Assembly: GCA_002337045.1 (NCBI GenBank)
Contig: DDFF01000007.1
Coordinates: forward strand, 62,001 to 126,000
Reading direction: 5' to 3'
DNA: 64,000 nt
From: Bacteroidetes bacterium UBA1935
GTDB taxonomy: Bacteria; Bacteroidota; Bacteroidia; Chitinophagales; Chitinophagaceae
The first letter of the stretch is position 1. Every line of letters begins with the position of its first letter. The notes under the pieces are model-generated. The model made no database searches, had not been told where the DNA came from, and worked only from the letters and a program-made list of their open reading frames with translations. Shown one piece after another: positions 1-7,639 of the stretch. A program made the translations under genes and the position numbers.

Positions 1-805
1 ATGCAGGTGGCAGTTTATTGCTCGCAGCACTGGCAGCAGTCGGCATTGTTTTGCCACCACTCAGCATATTTTTCACCAATTGTTCTACCTGGCGCACAGA
101 TAATCCTTTCTCCAATGTTTCGCGATACACATACAACTGCTCATCTACCTTATCAAGGCCTATGATAGCGCGTGCATGGCCCATGCTCAGATGCCCGTCA
201 CGTACACTCTTCTGAATATCGGGCGGCAGTTTCAACAGGCGCAGATAGTTTGTTACGGTACTGCGGTCTTTCTTCATGCGCTCTGCCACTTGTTCCTGTG
301 TCAGTTCACATTCATCCATCAACCTTTTATAGCTCAGCGATATTTCTATCGCATTCAGGTCTTCGCGTTGCAGGTTTTCCAGCAATGCCATTTCCAGCAT
401 TTGCTGATCGTCTGCAGTACGTATATACGCAGGTATATCTTTCAGCCCTGCCAGTTTCGATGCACGCAAACGGCGTTCACCGGATATCAGTTGGTATTGT
501 GTAGCACTGATTTTTACAACCGTAATAGGCTGTATAATATCGTGCAGTTTGATGCTTTCAGAAAGTTCCTTCAGTGCCTGCTCGTCAAAATCGCGGCGCG
601 GCTGCTTCGGGTTTACATCTATCTGCTCTACAGGTATGCGTATGATAGAACCCGCACCTGCAGGCGTTTGTCCGCTGACAGCAGGAGGCACAGGCGCATT
701 ATTGCCACCACTACCCTCTGCGGGCGTCTTCATTTCCTCGTCTATCGTGTTGAGCAATGCGCGGATACCCTTGCCCAAAGCCTGTTTCTTATTGATCTGC
801 GACAT
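1..805 (-). CDS. parB: ParB-family chromosome partitioning protein (3' end outside window)
   Basis: Reading leftward from an ATG at 805, the frame stays open to the window edge (about 268 residues). After a low-complexity, Pro/Gly/Ala-rich linker (residues about 25-52) comes a ParB N-domain with the CTPase/clamp motif GERR at about 109-112, then a helix-turn-helix region (about 165-195, TQEQVAERM...RSTVTNYLRLLKLP). The C-terminal dimerisation domain lies outside the window. ParB loads at parS sites and works with ParA in origin segregation. The start overlaps the last 17 bp of parA, so the two are translationally coupled. Family assignment is firm; no perfect parS site was found in the window. 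Confidence 0.95.
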   Translation of the reverse strand, partial: MSQINKKQALGKGIRALLNTIDEEMKTPAEGSGGNNAPVPPAVSGQTPAGAGSIIRIPVEQIDVNPKQPRRDFDEQALKELSESIKLHDIIQPITVVKISATQYQLISGERRLRASKLAGLKDIPAYIRTADDQQMLEMALLENLQREDLNAIEISLSYKRLMDECELTQEQVAERMKKDRSTVTNYLRLLKLPPDIQKSVRDGHLSMGHARAIIGLDKVDEQLYVYRETLEKGLSVRQVEQLVKNMLSGGKTMPTAASAASNKLPPA

Positions 806-1613
806 GGTCTCCTGTTTCAAATATTCTGTCCTCGTTCTTTATTTTCGTCATGTTGTTCTTCTGCAAAATCTCTTTTGCAAGATTCAGGTAGTTGATAGCA
901 CCTGTACTTTCCGCATCATACATCAATGCAGGTGTACCAAAGCTTGGCGCCTCGCCCAGCCTTGTGTTACGGTGTACGATGGTATTGAACACCAGTTCGC
1001 CGAAGTGGTTTTTAATTTCTTCCACTACCTGATTGCTCAGGCGCAGGCGGCCGTCATACATCGTCATCAGGATACCTTCTATCTGCAACTCTGTATTGAT
1101 GCGTGTCTGCACTATTTTGATGGTGTTGAGCAATTTGCCCAAACCTTCCAGGGCAAAGTATTCGCACTGTACAGGTATTGCCACGCTATCTGCAGCCGTC
1201 AACGCATTTACCGTTATCAGGCCCAGAGACGGTGAACAGTCTATGATGATGAAATCGAACTTTTTGCTTTGCTCTTCCAGCGCATTGCGCATTACATGCT
1301 CGCGGTTGGGGTGGTGAATCAACTCTATCTCCGCACCCACCAAGTCAAGATGAGATGGCAGCAGGTACAGGTTGGGCGTTTCTGTTTCCAGTATCACCTG
1401 CGATGCCGGTGTATCATTCACCATGCAATCGTACAGGCTCAACTGAATATTCTTCAGGTCGAAGCCGTTACCTGTCGTACTGTTTGCCTGCGGGTCGGCA
1501 TCTACCAGCAGCGTCTTATATTCCAAAACCGCAAGGCTCGCAGCCAGGTTAATGGCTGTCGTCGTCTTTCCTACACCACCCTTTTGGTTTGCTATCGCTA
1601 TTACTTTAGCCAT
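789..1613 (-). CDS. parA: ParA/Soj-family chromosome partitioning ATPase
   Basis: This 274-residue protein has a deviant Walker A at residues 11-18 (KGGVGKTT), the Walker A' stretch LLVDADPQ around 35-42 and a Walker B ending in IIIDCSPSLG with Asp at about 125. These are the hallmarks of the ParA/MinD P-loop family, and length and order match chromosomal Soj proteins. It binds DNA non-specifically as an ATP dimer and is released by ParB. It is the first gene of a two-gene parA-parB unit (17 bp overlap). The C-terminal tail after about residue 255 is short and charged. The ATG at 1613 is immediately followed by the conserved KVIAIANQKGG, so the start is secure. Confidence 0.96.
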   Translation of the reverse strand: MAKVIAIANQKGGVGKTTTAINLAASLAVLEYKTLLVDADPQANSTTGNGFDLKNIQLSLYDCMVNDTPASQVILETETPNLYLLPSHLDLVGAEIELIHHPNREHVMRNALEEQSKKFDFIIIDCSPSLGLITVNALTAADSVAIPVQCEYFALEGLGKLLNTIKIVQTRINTELQIEGILMTMYDGRLRLSNQVVEEIKNHFGELVFNTIVHRNTRLGEAPSFGTPALMYDAESTGAINYLNLAKEILQKNNMTKIKNEDRIFETGDHVADQ

Positions 1614-1669
1614 GTCTTATAGTTTAGTACCCTTCTTTATACTTCAAAAGGTACGTATTTTATTGATAG

Positions 1670-2347
1670 TTATAATGTTATCGTTTCTTTCAATGGTGGC
1701 AGTATCAATTGCTTGCCCGCAGCCTCAAACAGGCGCGTGCCTTTTTCCCTGTCTATCGATATTGGCGGCCATGTATCAAAGTGTACACCCACTATCTTAT
1801 CGCATTGTATAAAATTGCTCGCCATTAGTGCATCTTCCACATCCATGGTATAGTTGCCACCTATCGGCAGGATGGCTGCATAGAGGCCTGCATAATCAGG
1901 TATCAGCTTCATATCCATCGTCAGGCAGGTATCGCCGCTATAGTAAAAGCTGCCGTCTTCCGTTGTTACGATAAAGCCCGCAGGATTGCCGCCATACGTA
2001 CCATCGGGGAAACTGCTACTGTGCATGGCTGGCACCATACGCACCTTACCAAAATCCAGTTGAACAGGGCCATAGTTCATGCTATGCACGTTCTGATAGC
2101 CGTTTTTCTGTACCCAGTCTGCAATCTCAGCCACCGCTATCACCTTAGCACCTGTGTTTTGGGCAATAGCCATCAGGTCGCCGATGTGGTCTCCATGTGC
2201 ATGCGAAACCAGTATATAATCCGCTTGTATTGTATTGATATCAAAGCCTGTCATCAACGGATTTCCATTGATAAACGGGTCGAACAGCAGCTTTTTGCCC
2301 ACTGTTTCCACCATAAAACAAGCATGTCCGTAATAAGTAAACTGCAT
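1670..2347 (-). CDS. UlaG/UPF0173-like metal-dependent hydrolase
   Basis: A 225-residue metallo-beta-lactamase-fold protein. The N-terminus (QFTYYGHACF) is typical of UlaG-like/UPF0173 hydrolases, and the metal motif HxHxDH appears as SHAHGDH around residues 57-63, with later ligands in YYSGDT and VGVHFDTW. No signal peptide, so probably cytoplasmic. I chose ATG 2347, not the in-frame ATG at 2377, because the conserved fold starts directly after it and a GGGAGG Shine-Dalgarno-like sequence lies 8 bases upstream, unusual for this phylum. The substrate cannot be deduced. It lies 56 bp upstream of parA on the same strand and may be cotranscribed. Confidence 0.85.
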   Translation of the reverse strand: MQFTYYGHACFMVETVGKKLLFDPFINGNPLMTGFDINTIQADYILVSHAHGDHIGDLMAIAQNTGAKVIAVAEIADWVQKNGYQNVHSMNYGPVQLDFGKVRMVPAMHSSSFPDGTYGGNPAGFIVTTEDGSFYYSGDTCLTMDMKLIPDYAGLYAAILPIGGNYTMDVEDALMASNFIQCDKIVGVHFDTWPPISIDREKGTRLFEAAGKQLILPPLKETITL

Positions 2348-2374
2348 GAAAAATCCTCCCTTTGGGTTCCTATA

Positions 2375-2382
2375 CAAAAATA
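2375..2382 (-). promoter_or_regulatory. Candidate -7 element before the UlaG-like hydrolase
   Basis: The minus strand reads TATTTTTG, a TAnnTTTG match, about 28 bases before the ATG at 2347. No good -33 element is visible at 19-21 bp. The rest of 2383-2577 holds no gene I can support, only two separated ParB-like half-sites (2384-2391 and 2403-2410). Confidence 0.4.
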
Positions 2383-2577
2383 ATGTTCCACGACCGCATT
2401 TTGTGAAACAATACGGTTTTGTGGATAAAAAGAGGGGGATCTAACCCACCACTGCATTATTTCACATAGTAAAGTAAATTCTCTTTATATAACTTCTCCT
2501 TACTACCAATTACACAGGAACAACTTGCAAGAATATGGTAAATTCGTATAGAGCATGTTAACATACCTAAGACCAGC

Positions 2578-3735
2578 ATGAAAGTACATAGCAACAATCG
2601 GTCACAGCAATTGATGTGTAAGATTAATAAGTGGCTTTTTATCAATAAAGCCAATCTCATCCAAATATTTATGCTGACTTCTTTCATAAATATTTGCTGT
2701 TGTTTCAAATCTTACTCTCAGCGAAAAATCTATTGGTTTGATACCGATTTTAATGCGGAATACTACAGTCACTACAATTTATATAGCAGACTATTATATC
2801 CGTGGAATTACCCTAACTCGTATAAGGAGTTTTTCAGCACAACAGCTAAAAAGTATCACATCACTAAAATTGAGAAAAAACACATAGACACAATTACTAA
2901 GAAAGTATGGTATCATGATATTGAGGAGTTTGATAAAGCTGGCAGAATAACAAAACAAGTTATCTATACTGTATATCATTACGGAGTTTTATTTGATACT
3001 TTATGGGTAGATATAGATGACTATAAATACATTAACAACAAAATAATTAAGTATCAAACCAGATTACATAATCACATAAAGGAAGTAAAAACACACACGT
3101 ATTATTACAACAATGACAAAAGACTTGATAGCACAGTACACAGTAGCGATACTGAGCAACATGTATTAACATATACTACTGTTGTGTTTAATTACGATGA
3201 AAATGGAAGAGTGATACTAGTATATCACAAAGGAGATGAACGTGGCACATGGAAGCAACAGATATCATATCGCAGAGATACGGTAGATTTGACTGACTGC
3301 TGCACCTCCACTCGTTTTGCGGGTAAATGGAACAGTATTATTAATAAGTATTTTACAGGTATAAAGCAGTTTAATCTCGCTTTTATTGGACAGGCAAGTA
3401 CAACATCGTACTTCTTAAAAAAGAATAATCGGGAGAGTCTTTCCTATTCAGAACACTCCTGTGCAAATATGGTTGATGCGAATGATGGGAGTACTGAAAA
3501 TTTTCAATTTATAAACTGGGATAGCAAAGGACATCTTAAAAACTATCTTGAATTCAGAGATATTTACGGTACTATAAACGAGTTATCAGTGTTTGCAAAC
3601 GATAATAATACACTGACCATAACTGCTAAAGGGAAAAAGATAGGTGTAGTGAAAGTAGTAAGGAAGAATGGTCTAAACCATGTATTATATCAAGACAATT
3701 CTCAAGTAATATTTTACAATTATACTTTTAAGTAG
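2578..3735 (+). CDS. AT-rich secreted protein of unknown function
   Basis: A 385-residue reading frame with no family I recognise. The start is uncertain: ATG 2578 is the longest, but ATG 2614 gives a better signal peptide (basic n-region, hydrophobic stretch about residues 27-43, cleavage near SYSQ). The mature part is rich in Tyr, Lys, Asn and Asp, with strand-like KxYxYNxxxR patterns (about 160-230) reminiscent of RHS/YD-like or MORN-like surface proteins; that resemblance is weak. Base composition is clearly more AT-rich than the neighbours and codon use leans to A/T third positions. It is monocistronic, followed by a repeat-bearing non-coding block. It may be a recent acquisition (inference). 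Confidence 0.6.
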   Translation: MKVHSNNRSQQLMCKINKWLFINKANLIQIFMLTSFINICCCFKSYSQRKIYWFDTDFNAEYYSHYNLYSRLLYPWNYPNSYKEFFSTTAKKYHITKIEKKHIDTITKKVWYHDIEEFDKAGRITKQVIYTVYHYGVLFDTLWVDIDDYKYINNKIIKYQTRLHNHIKEVKTHTYYYNNDKRLDSTVHSSDTEQHVLTYTTVVFNYDENGRVILVYHKGDERGTWKQQISYRRDTVDLTDCCTSTRFAGKWNSIINKYFTGIKQFNLAFIGQASTTSYFLKKNNRESLSYSEHSCANMVDANDGSTENFQFINWDSKGHLKNYLEFRDIYGTINELSVFANDNNTLTITAKGKKIGVVKVVRKNGLNHVLYQDNSQVIFYNYTFK

Positions 3736-3754
3736 CGTTAACATTTTGATGCCA

Positions 3755-3815
3755 TTGTTGGTGTTCTTTAGCAACAAGCTGTTGTACGAGAATTGCATGT
3801 TAAGAACACCAACAA
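3755..3815. repeat. 14-bp perfect inverted repeat downstream of the AT-rich gene
   Basis: TTGTTGGTGTTCTT at 3755-3768 is the exact reverse complement of 3802-3815, separated by 33 bp. It starts 20 bp after the stop at 3735. The long loop argues against a classical terminator; it may bound a small mobile or repeat element. Confidence 0.6.
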
Positions 3816-3826
3816 CACAAAAAGCC

Positions 3827-3848
3827 CCCCTCCTGTTTTTAGGAGGGG
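3827..3848. terminator. GC-rich hairpin, possible bidirectional terminator
   Basis: CCCCTCCT (3827-3834) pairs with AGGAGGGG (3841-3848) around a GTTTTT loop, preceded by an A-run. It looks like the terminator-type hairpins common in intergenic DNA of this phylum, but the T-tract on the plus strand is poor. Confidence 0.45.
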
Positions 3849-3920
3849 ATATTGGCAGAGAGGTGCGAAGCATGTCGTTGCCAATCGGGGTGGTTGGCTT
3901 GTAGTGAGTAAACTCAACGC

Positions 3921-4200
3921 AAGACCATATTGCTTCGTTCCTCGCAATGACGCGAAATGAGAAATACTATACTATGAAATAAATAATCAAGGCTATAAGC
4001 TTGGCAGCACAGTCGAGGTGAAGTGCAATCAAGGTAACAACCGACTTTAAGGCAGTTTTTAAAGTCGGCAGCTTTTCTTTGTTTCTTTCTTTTGCTGCCA
4101 AAAGAAAGAAAGGAAGCGCAGGAAAGAGTGCGGCAAAATACAATACTCATTTCGCGAGGTTGCTTCGTCGTACCTCCTCGCAATGACGCGAGATAGGAAC
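3921..4200. repeat. Non-coding block with two copies of a dispersed repeat
   Basis: Two copies of one sequence occur in the same orientation at about 3932-3958 and 4158-4193. On the minus strand both begin CGTCATTGCGAGG and run on to GACGAAGCAA or GAACGAAGCAA. Between them, 4082-4111 is a perfect 13-bp hairpin (TTTCTTTCTTTTG, loop CTGC). I know this CGTCATTGCGAGG family as an intergenic repeat in many environmental bacterial genomes (established knowledge, not searched). Reading frames across the block encode the tell-tale peptide RHCEERSN and are not genes. Confidence 0.8.
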
Positions 4201-4202
4201 AG

Positions 4203-4499
4203 TTACCCTTGCGTCAGCAAGCAAAGACTGTCTTCCTTTGCCCACACACTATGCACCTCTTCCACAGGTATATCAAAGCTGTCATGTTTGTGTAGCAGCA
4301 CAATATCATCGCCCTGCCTGTATTCTACACTTCCGTCCATTACCGTTAGTTTAGATGGCACATGTGCTTTATGTTCCTTCAGCACCATTCCGTTTTTAAA
4401 GCCTATTACCAGTACTTTAAAATGCTCACCTTTGTGCAGTGCTTTTGCTACAGGGTGTGTGGAAGTTTCTATTTCGGTCAGTATCTCTTTTATAAGCAT
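4203..4499 (-). CDS. Small single-domain cupin protein
   Basis: This 98-residue protein is little more than one cupin barrel. Motif 1 is around residues 40-65 (LKEHKAH...VMDGSVEYRQGD), with the usual Gly-rich turn, and motif 2 around 75-90 (FDIPVEEVHSVWA), giving His residues placed for metal binding. Such proteins can be small-molecule sensors, isomerases or dioxygenases, and the sequence does not distinguish these. No signal peptide. It is monocistronic, its stop lying just beside the dispersed-repeat block, and it is divergent from the secreted-protein gene at 4615. Confidence 0.75.
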   Translation of the reverse strand: MLIKEILTEIETSTHPVAKALHKGEHFKVLVIGFKNGMVLKEHKAHVPSKLTVMDGSVEYRQGDDIVLLHKHDSFDIPVEEVHSVWAKEDSLCLLTQG

Positions 4500-4614
4500 G
4501 GTGTATATTTCTGTAAAGGTAGGCTTATTTCTGCCCGCAGATTGCTACCCCAAAAATCCCCCTCCCTGCTACAAACAATCATTTACCCCGCCTTGTTATT
4601 TGCAAAAAAAGCTC

Positions 4615-5076
4615 ATGAAGCGGACCTTGCTTATGCTATCGATATTATTATCCTTGCAATCAGTGGCACAAGACAATACTGCTGCACTGGTCGGTATGAT
4701 TAGTGAAAAATCAGGCTCCAATGCAGTACTCTCAAGATTCAGATACAAAGCATGGCCTGCAGACAATACCAACTGTAAACTTCGCATAACCGAAATGGTA
4801 GAAGTATTGGGCAGCAAAGACCCCAACCCTGCATTGTACGATATAGACTTCAGCAAAGCAGTAGTTGGAAAAAACATAAAGCTGGTAAAGGGCAATCGGG
4901 GCAAATTCTATCTGCAGTTTGATAAATCTATATGCACCAAAAACAACAAGCGCCCTGCAACCCTCGAGGTTTTCTTTTTCCTCAGCAATAAAAAAACAGC
5001 GGCAATCAATAAAGAACTCTATACAGCCATAGAAAGCCTGCTAACAGGCATCACCGCATCTTGCAGCAAATCGTAA
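4615..5076 (+). CDS. Small secreted protein of unknown function
   Basis: A 153-residue protein starting with a clear signal peptide (MKRTLLMLSILLSLQSVAQ, cleavage after about residue 19). The mature part is about 130 residues with two pairs of cysteines and alternating hydrophobic segments, so a small periplasmic or extracellular beta-domain is likely. I do not recognise the family. The frame is open far upstream to 4183, but only this ATG gives a signal peptide, and the upstream part lies over the cupin gene on the other strand. Confidence 0.7.
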   Translation: MKRTLLMLSILLSLQSVAQDNTAALVGMISEKSGSNAVLSRFRYKAWPADNTNCKLRITEMVEVLGSKDPNPALYDIDFSKAVVGKNIKLVKGNRGKFYLQFDKSICTKNNKRPATLEVFFFLSNKKTAAINKELYTAIESLLTGITASCSKS

Positions 5077-5313
5077 CGTGCAATAACAGGATGAATACGC
5101 AAGCGTATTATTTGATATAATTATTGTATTTTTGTAATAATAAATATCATACGAAATTGCTATGAAATCTCCTTATCCGTATTTGTTTCACCCTGTAACC
5201 AATAGAATTGCTATTCATTGATTATCAGCCATGTTTCGTTTTAAAACTGTGCAAACACTATCAAAAACTATCAACACATACTAATAATTCTCATTTAGAG
5301 TTATATTTATAAC
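5077..5313. other. AT-rich intergenic region with hairpin and -7-like box
   Basis: Just after the previous gene, AATACGC (5094-5100) and GCGTATT (5103-5109) form a small hairpin. A TATTTTTG box lies at 5127-5134 and a 19-codon reading frame at 5162-5221. Neither is strong enough to call a gene. The rest shows nothing recognisable. Confidence 0.4.
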
Positions 5314-6150
5314 ATGAAAAGATTACTCTATATACTTGCTCCTGTAGTACTGCTTGCCGCATGTAAAGACAAAGCCACCCGCGATGCCGAAGAAAGCAAA
5401 GAACTGGCTGCACGCTTTACACCCATCATCAATGGTGCATGGGTTATGACCGATTATCTTACCGACCTCGGCAAGACAAAATCTGCACTGGCATCTTACA
5501 ACAAGTTGCAGGGTGTAGTGTATATGGATATCCTGACATCTACCTACAGCGGCGACAGCCTGTATATACCTGTCAGCTTCAACAATCATGAAGGTGGTGG
5601 CTTTATGGCATACTTCCGCCCCGGGCAGGAAGACAATGCCATCAAAATCAACCTTACCGACAACGAGAATACTACAAACTTCTACGAGCTTGGTTACGAA
5701 ACAGCAGGCAAGGATACCATGCTTGTTCTCTACCACTACGGTAGCGGAAACAAACTGTTGGATAAACGTAACTTTTCTAAAATAACCGGAACCGTTTCGG
5801 ACGACGGCGAACCAAACGGTTTCCAACGCGGCATCAACAGTGTGCTGTTCGAGGGTAGCTATACTGCCACAGACGATGCAGGCACTACCAAAGACATCAC
5901 CCTTACCAGAGATGGTATGGTACAAGGTATGGAAGGTGCAAGTACCTACCACATCTACTCAGACTATATGACCGAGGAAGATGGCTATAAAGTAGATGAG
6001 TTCACGCTGGACCCGGGCACAAAAACACAGAAGCCTTTTATCTACCAGTTTTCGGGCGATACCGTACGCCTATTCGCATCTGCCGAGAATGCAGAGCGCA
6101 CCAAACTGGAGAAAGGAGCACTGAAGTATACACTGGTCCGTAAAAAATAG
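5314..6150 (+). CDS. Lipoprotein of unknown function
   Basis: A 278-residue protein with a textbook lipoprotein signal (hydrophobic segment then LAAC, lipidated Cys at residue 17) followed by a charged linker. The mature part is rich in acidic and Thr/Ser residues and appears mainly beta-stranded, with two similar halves (about 40-150 and 165-275) that each end in a strand reading like LxKxxFSK or LxKGALKYTL. This suggests two lipocalin-like or small beta-barrel domains (inference). It has its own upstream region and no close operon partner. Function unknown. Confidence 0.75.
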   Translation: MKRLLYILAPVVLLAACKDKATRDAEESKELAARFTPIINGAWVMTDYLTDLGKTKSALASYNKLQGVVYMDILTSTYSGDSLYIPVSFNNHEGGGFMAYFRPGQEDNAIKINLTDNENTTNFYELGYETAGKDTMLVLYHYGSGNKLLDKRNFSKITGTVSDDGEPNGFQRGINSVLFEGSYTATDDAGTTKDITLTRDGMVQGMEGASTYHIYSDYMTEEDGYKVDEFTLDPGTKTQKPFIYQFSGDTVRLFASAENAERTKLEKGALKYTLVRKK

Positions 6151-6237
6151 AGTCGTTTTTTGTTAACCGCTTGTTAACGGCTTGCAAAGGCACTGTTAAC
6201 CTGCCTCTATTATTTTCCTAACAGGGATGGGGCTTAT

Positions 6238-6245
6238 TAAGTTTG
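6238..6245 (+). promoter_or_regulatory. Candidate -7 element before a micro-ORF
   Basis: TAAGTTTG fits TAnnTTTG and lies 21 bp before the ATG of the 28-codon frame at 6267. The -33 position has only a T-rich stretch (TTATTTTCC near 6210), so support is moderate. Confidence 0.45.
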
Positions 6246-6266
6246 CATTATCAAATCAAACAGACA

Positions 6267-6353
6267 ATGCAAGAGTTAATATTCCCGATCGAAGCCATCC
6301 AAATCAGCGAATGTGAAGCCATCATCATGGATCTGATGATTGAGTTGAACTAA
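6267..6353 (+). CDS. Possible micro-protein (28 residues)
   Basis: ATG at 6267 opens a 28-codon frame ending at TAA 6353, seven bases before the convergent holB stop. The peptide is acidic and hydrophobic, rich in Ile, Glu and Met (begins MQELIFPIEAIQ), compatible with one amphipathic helix. A -7-like box lies 21 bp upstream. No homologue is recognised. It may be a chance frame; the promoter and AAACAGACA leader are the only support. Confidence 0.3.
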   Translation: MQELIFPIEAIQISECEAIIMDLMIELN

Positions 6354-6360
6354 TCAGCTG

Positions 6361-7494
6361 TTAAGCGGGTATCTTTTTGCCCTGTATAATATATACCAGC
6401 TTTACAGAGAGCGTGTGCAGTTGCGTTTTGCTGTGTGCATTGCGCTCTATATAGTATATCGTTTTCGATATCATTTCTGTCATTTGCTGCAAAGCCTTAA
6501 AGCTTATTTTCATTGCAGCCAGCTTTTGTGCAAACAGCGCCTCTTCCTGTGGTAGTGCAGGCGGTTGCTGCGGCAGGTATCTGCTACGTATGGCATGCTC
6601 CAGCAGGCTTATCACATATTGTAAGAAGTTCTTTTGTTGTTCACGGCCTGCTTTGCTCCATTCATCTGCAAACTTGGCTATGGCTATGCCGTTGTTAGTA
6701 AACAACGCATTGAACCAGTTTCTTACGTCGGGGAAAAGGTCGTTCTGTGTATGTTGTAACAAACGCAGTGCCTCGGTAAAGCTGCCGTTGGCAAGATGAC
6801 CTATCTGCATGGCATTGCGCTCATCGGCAAGGCCGCGTTGCACCAGCGCATTGGCTACATCTCCTGCCGATATTGGCACCAGCCTTACATCCTGTGTTCT
6901 GGATAGTATGGTAGGCAGTATATCCTCCTGCGATTCTGCAACCAGTATCAGTATGGTATCTGCGGGTGGTTCTTCTATCAGCTTCAGCAGTATGTTGCCT
7001 TCTTTACCCAGATATTCGGGACGCCATATTATCTGCACCTTCTTGCCACCTTCGTAAGATTTCAGGTTCAGCATATCGATAATCTCTCGACATTCTTCGG
7101 CGGTCAGGTTGCCTTGCTTGTTCTCTGCGTTGATGAACTGCAGCCAGTCGTAGGTAGTACCATACGGTGTCTGCTTCACAAACTCTCTGAAGTCCGTCAT
7201 ATAGTGGCGGCTCATTGCTTTTGTACCTGGTTTAGGTGGTATGCTCGGGAAGCTCAAGTGCAGGTCGGCATGCTCCAGTTTGCTCACCTTCTGGCAGTTA
7301 GGGCATTGGCCGCAACTGTCTGTAGCTATAGGAGCCTCGCAGAATATGTACTGTGCCAATGCCAGGGCAAATGGCAATCCACCCGTGCCTTCATTGCCCG
7401 AAAGCAACAGTGCATGCGGGAAGTGCCCGCTCTGGTACATATTGATAAGTCCGTGCTTAGCCGCCGATTGTCCTACTACAGATGAGAATTGCAT
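6361..7494 (-). CDS. holB: DNA polymerase III delta' subunit (clamp loader)
   Basis: A 377-residue AAA+ clamp-loader subunit. Near the N-terminus, LLLSGNEGTGG replaces a Walker A and lacks the Lys, as expected for delta', which does not hydrolyse ATP. Four cysteines at residues 52, 61, 64 and 67 form the zinc-binding knuckle. A sensor/arginine-finger-like TILSRTQDVRL region lies around 195-205. The C-terminal third is helical and poorly conserved, as usual. It loads the sliding clamp during replication. Monocistronic and convergent with the lipoprotein gene region. ATG 7494 directly precedes the conserved FSSVVGQ start. Confidence 0.9.
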   Translation of the reverse strand: MQFSSVVGQSAAKHGLINMYQSGHFPHALLLSGNEGTGGLPFALALAQYIFCEAPIATDSCGQCPNCQKVSKLEHADLHLSFPSIPPKPGTKAMSRHYMTDFREFVKQTPYGTTYDWLQFINAENKQGNLTAEECREIIDMLNLKSYEGGKKVQIIWRPEYLGKEGNILLKLIEEPPADTILILVAESQEDILPTILSRTQDVRLVPISAGDVANALVQRGLADERNAMQIGHLANGSFTEALRLLQHTQNDLFPDVRNWFNALFTNNGIAIAKFADEWSKAGREQQKNFLQYVISLLEHAIRSRYLPQQPPALPQEEALFAQKLAAMKISFKALQQMTEMISKTIYYIERNAHSKTQLHTLSVKLVYIIQGKKIPA

Positions 7495-7561
7495 TGCATC
7501 AAAAATAGGAAGAAAAGCGGGAGGCTGCCAATGTTAATTCGCCAAGATTTTTTGTTAATGT

Positions 7562-7594
7562 TTTGGTGGTGAGTCAAAAACCATTATATCTTTG
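7562..7594 (+). promoter_or_regulatory. Promoter of the SPFH gene
   Basis: TTTG at 7562-7565 and TATCTTTG at 7587-7594 are separated by 21 bp, a full -33/-7 match to the Bacteroidota promoter. The predicted leader before ATG 7640 is about 40 nt. Confidence 0.75.
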
Positions 7595-7639
7595 TGATAT
7601 CAAATTAATATCACACTGAATTAACTAAAACAACGCAAT

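Noticed and set aside
176..895. 239-codon plus-strand frame opposite parB/parA
   Set aside because: It is antisense to the well-supported parB and parA and has no recognisable domain.
3914..4183. 89-codon minus-strand frame across the repeat block
   Set aside because: It is the translation of the dispersed repeat and hairpin (contains RHCEERSN), a known artefact; no promoter or family.
4183..4614. N-terminal extension of the secreted protein at 4615
   Set aside because: It lies over the cupin gene and lacks a signal peptide; the ATG at 4615 gives one.
5162..5221. 19-codon frame after a TATTTTTG box
   Set aside because: Too short, no -33 element and no conserved feature visible.
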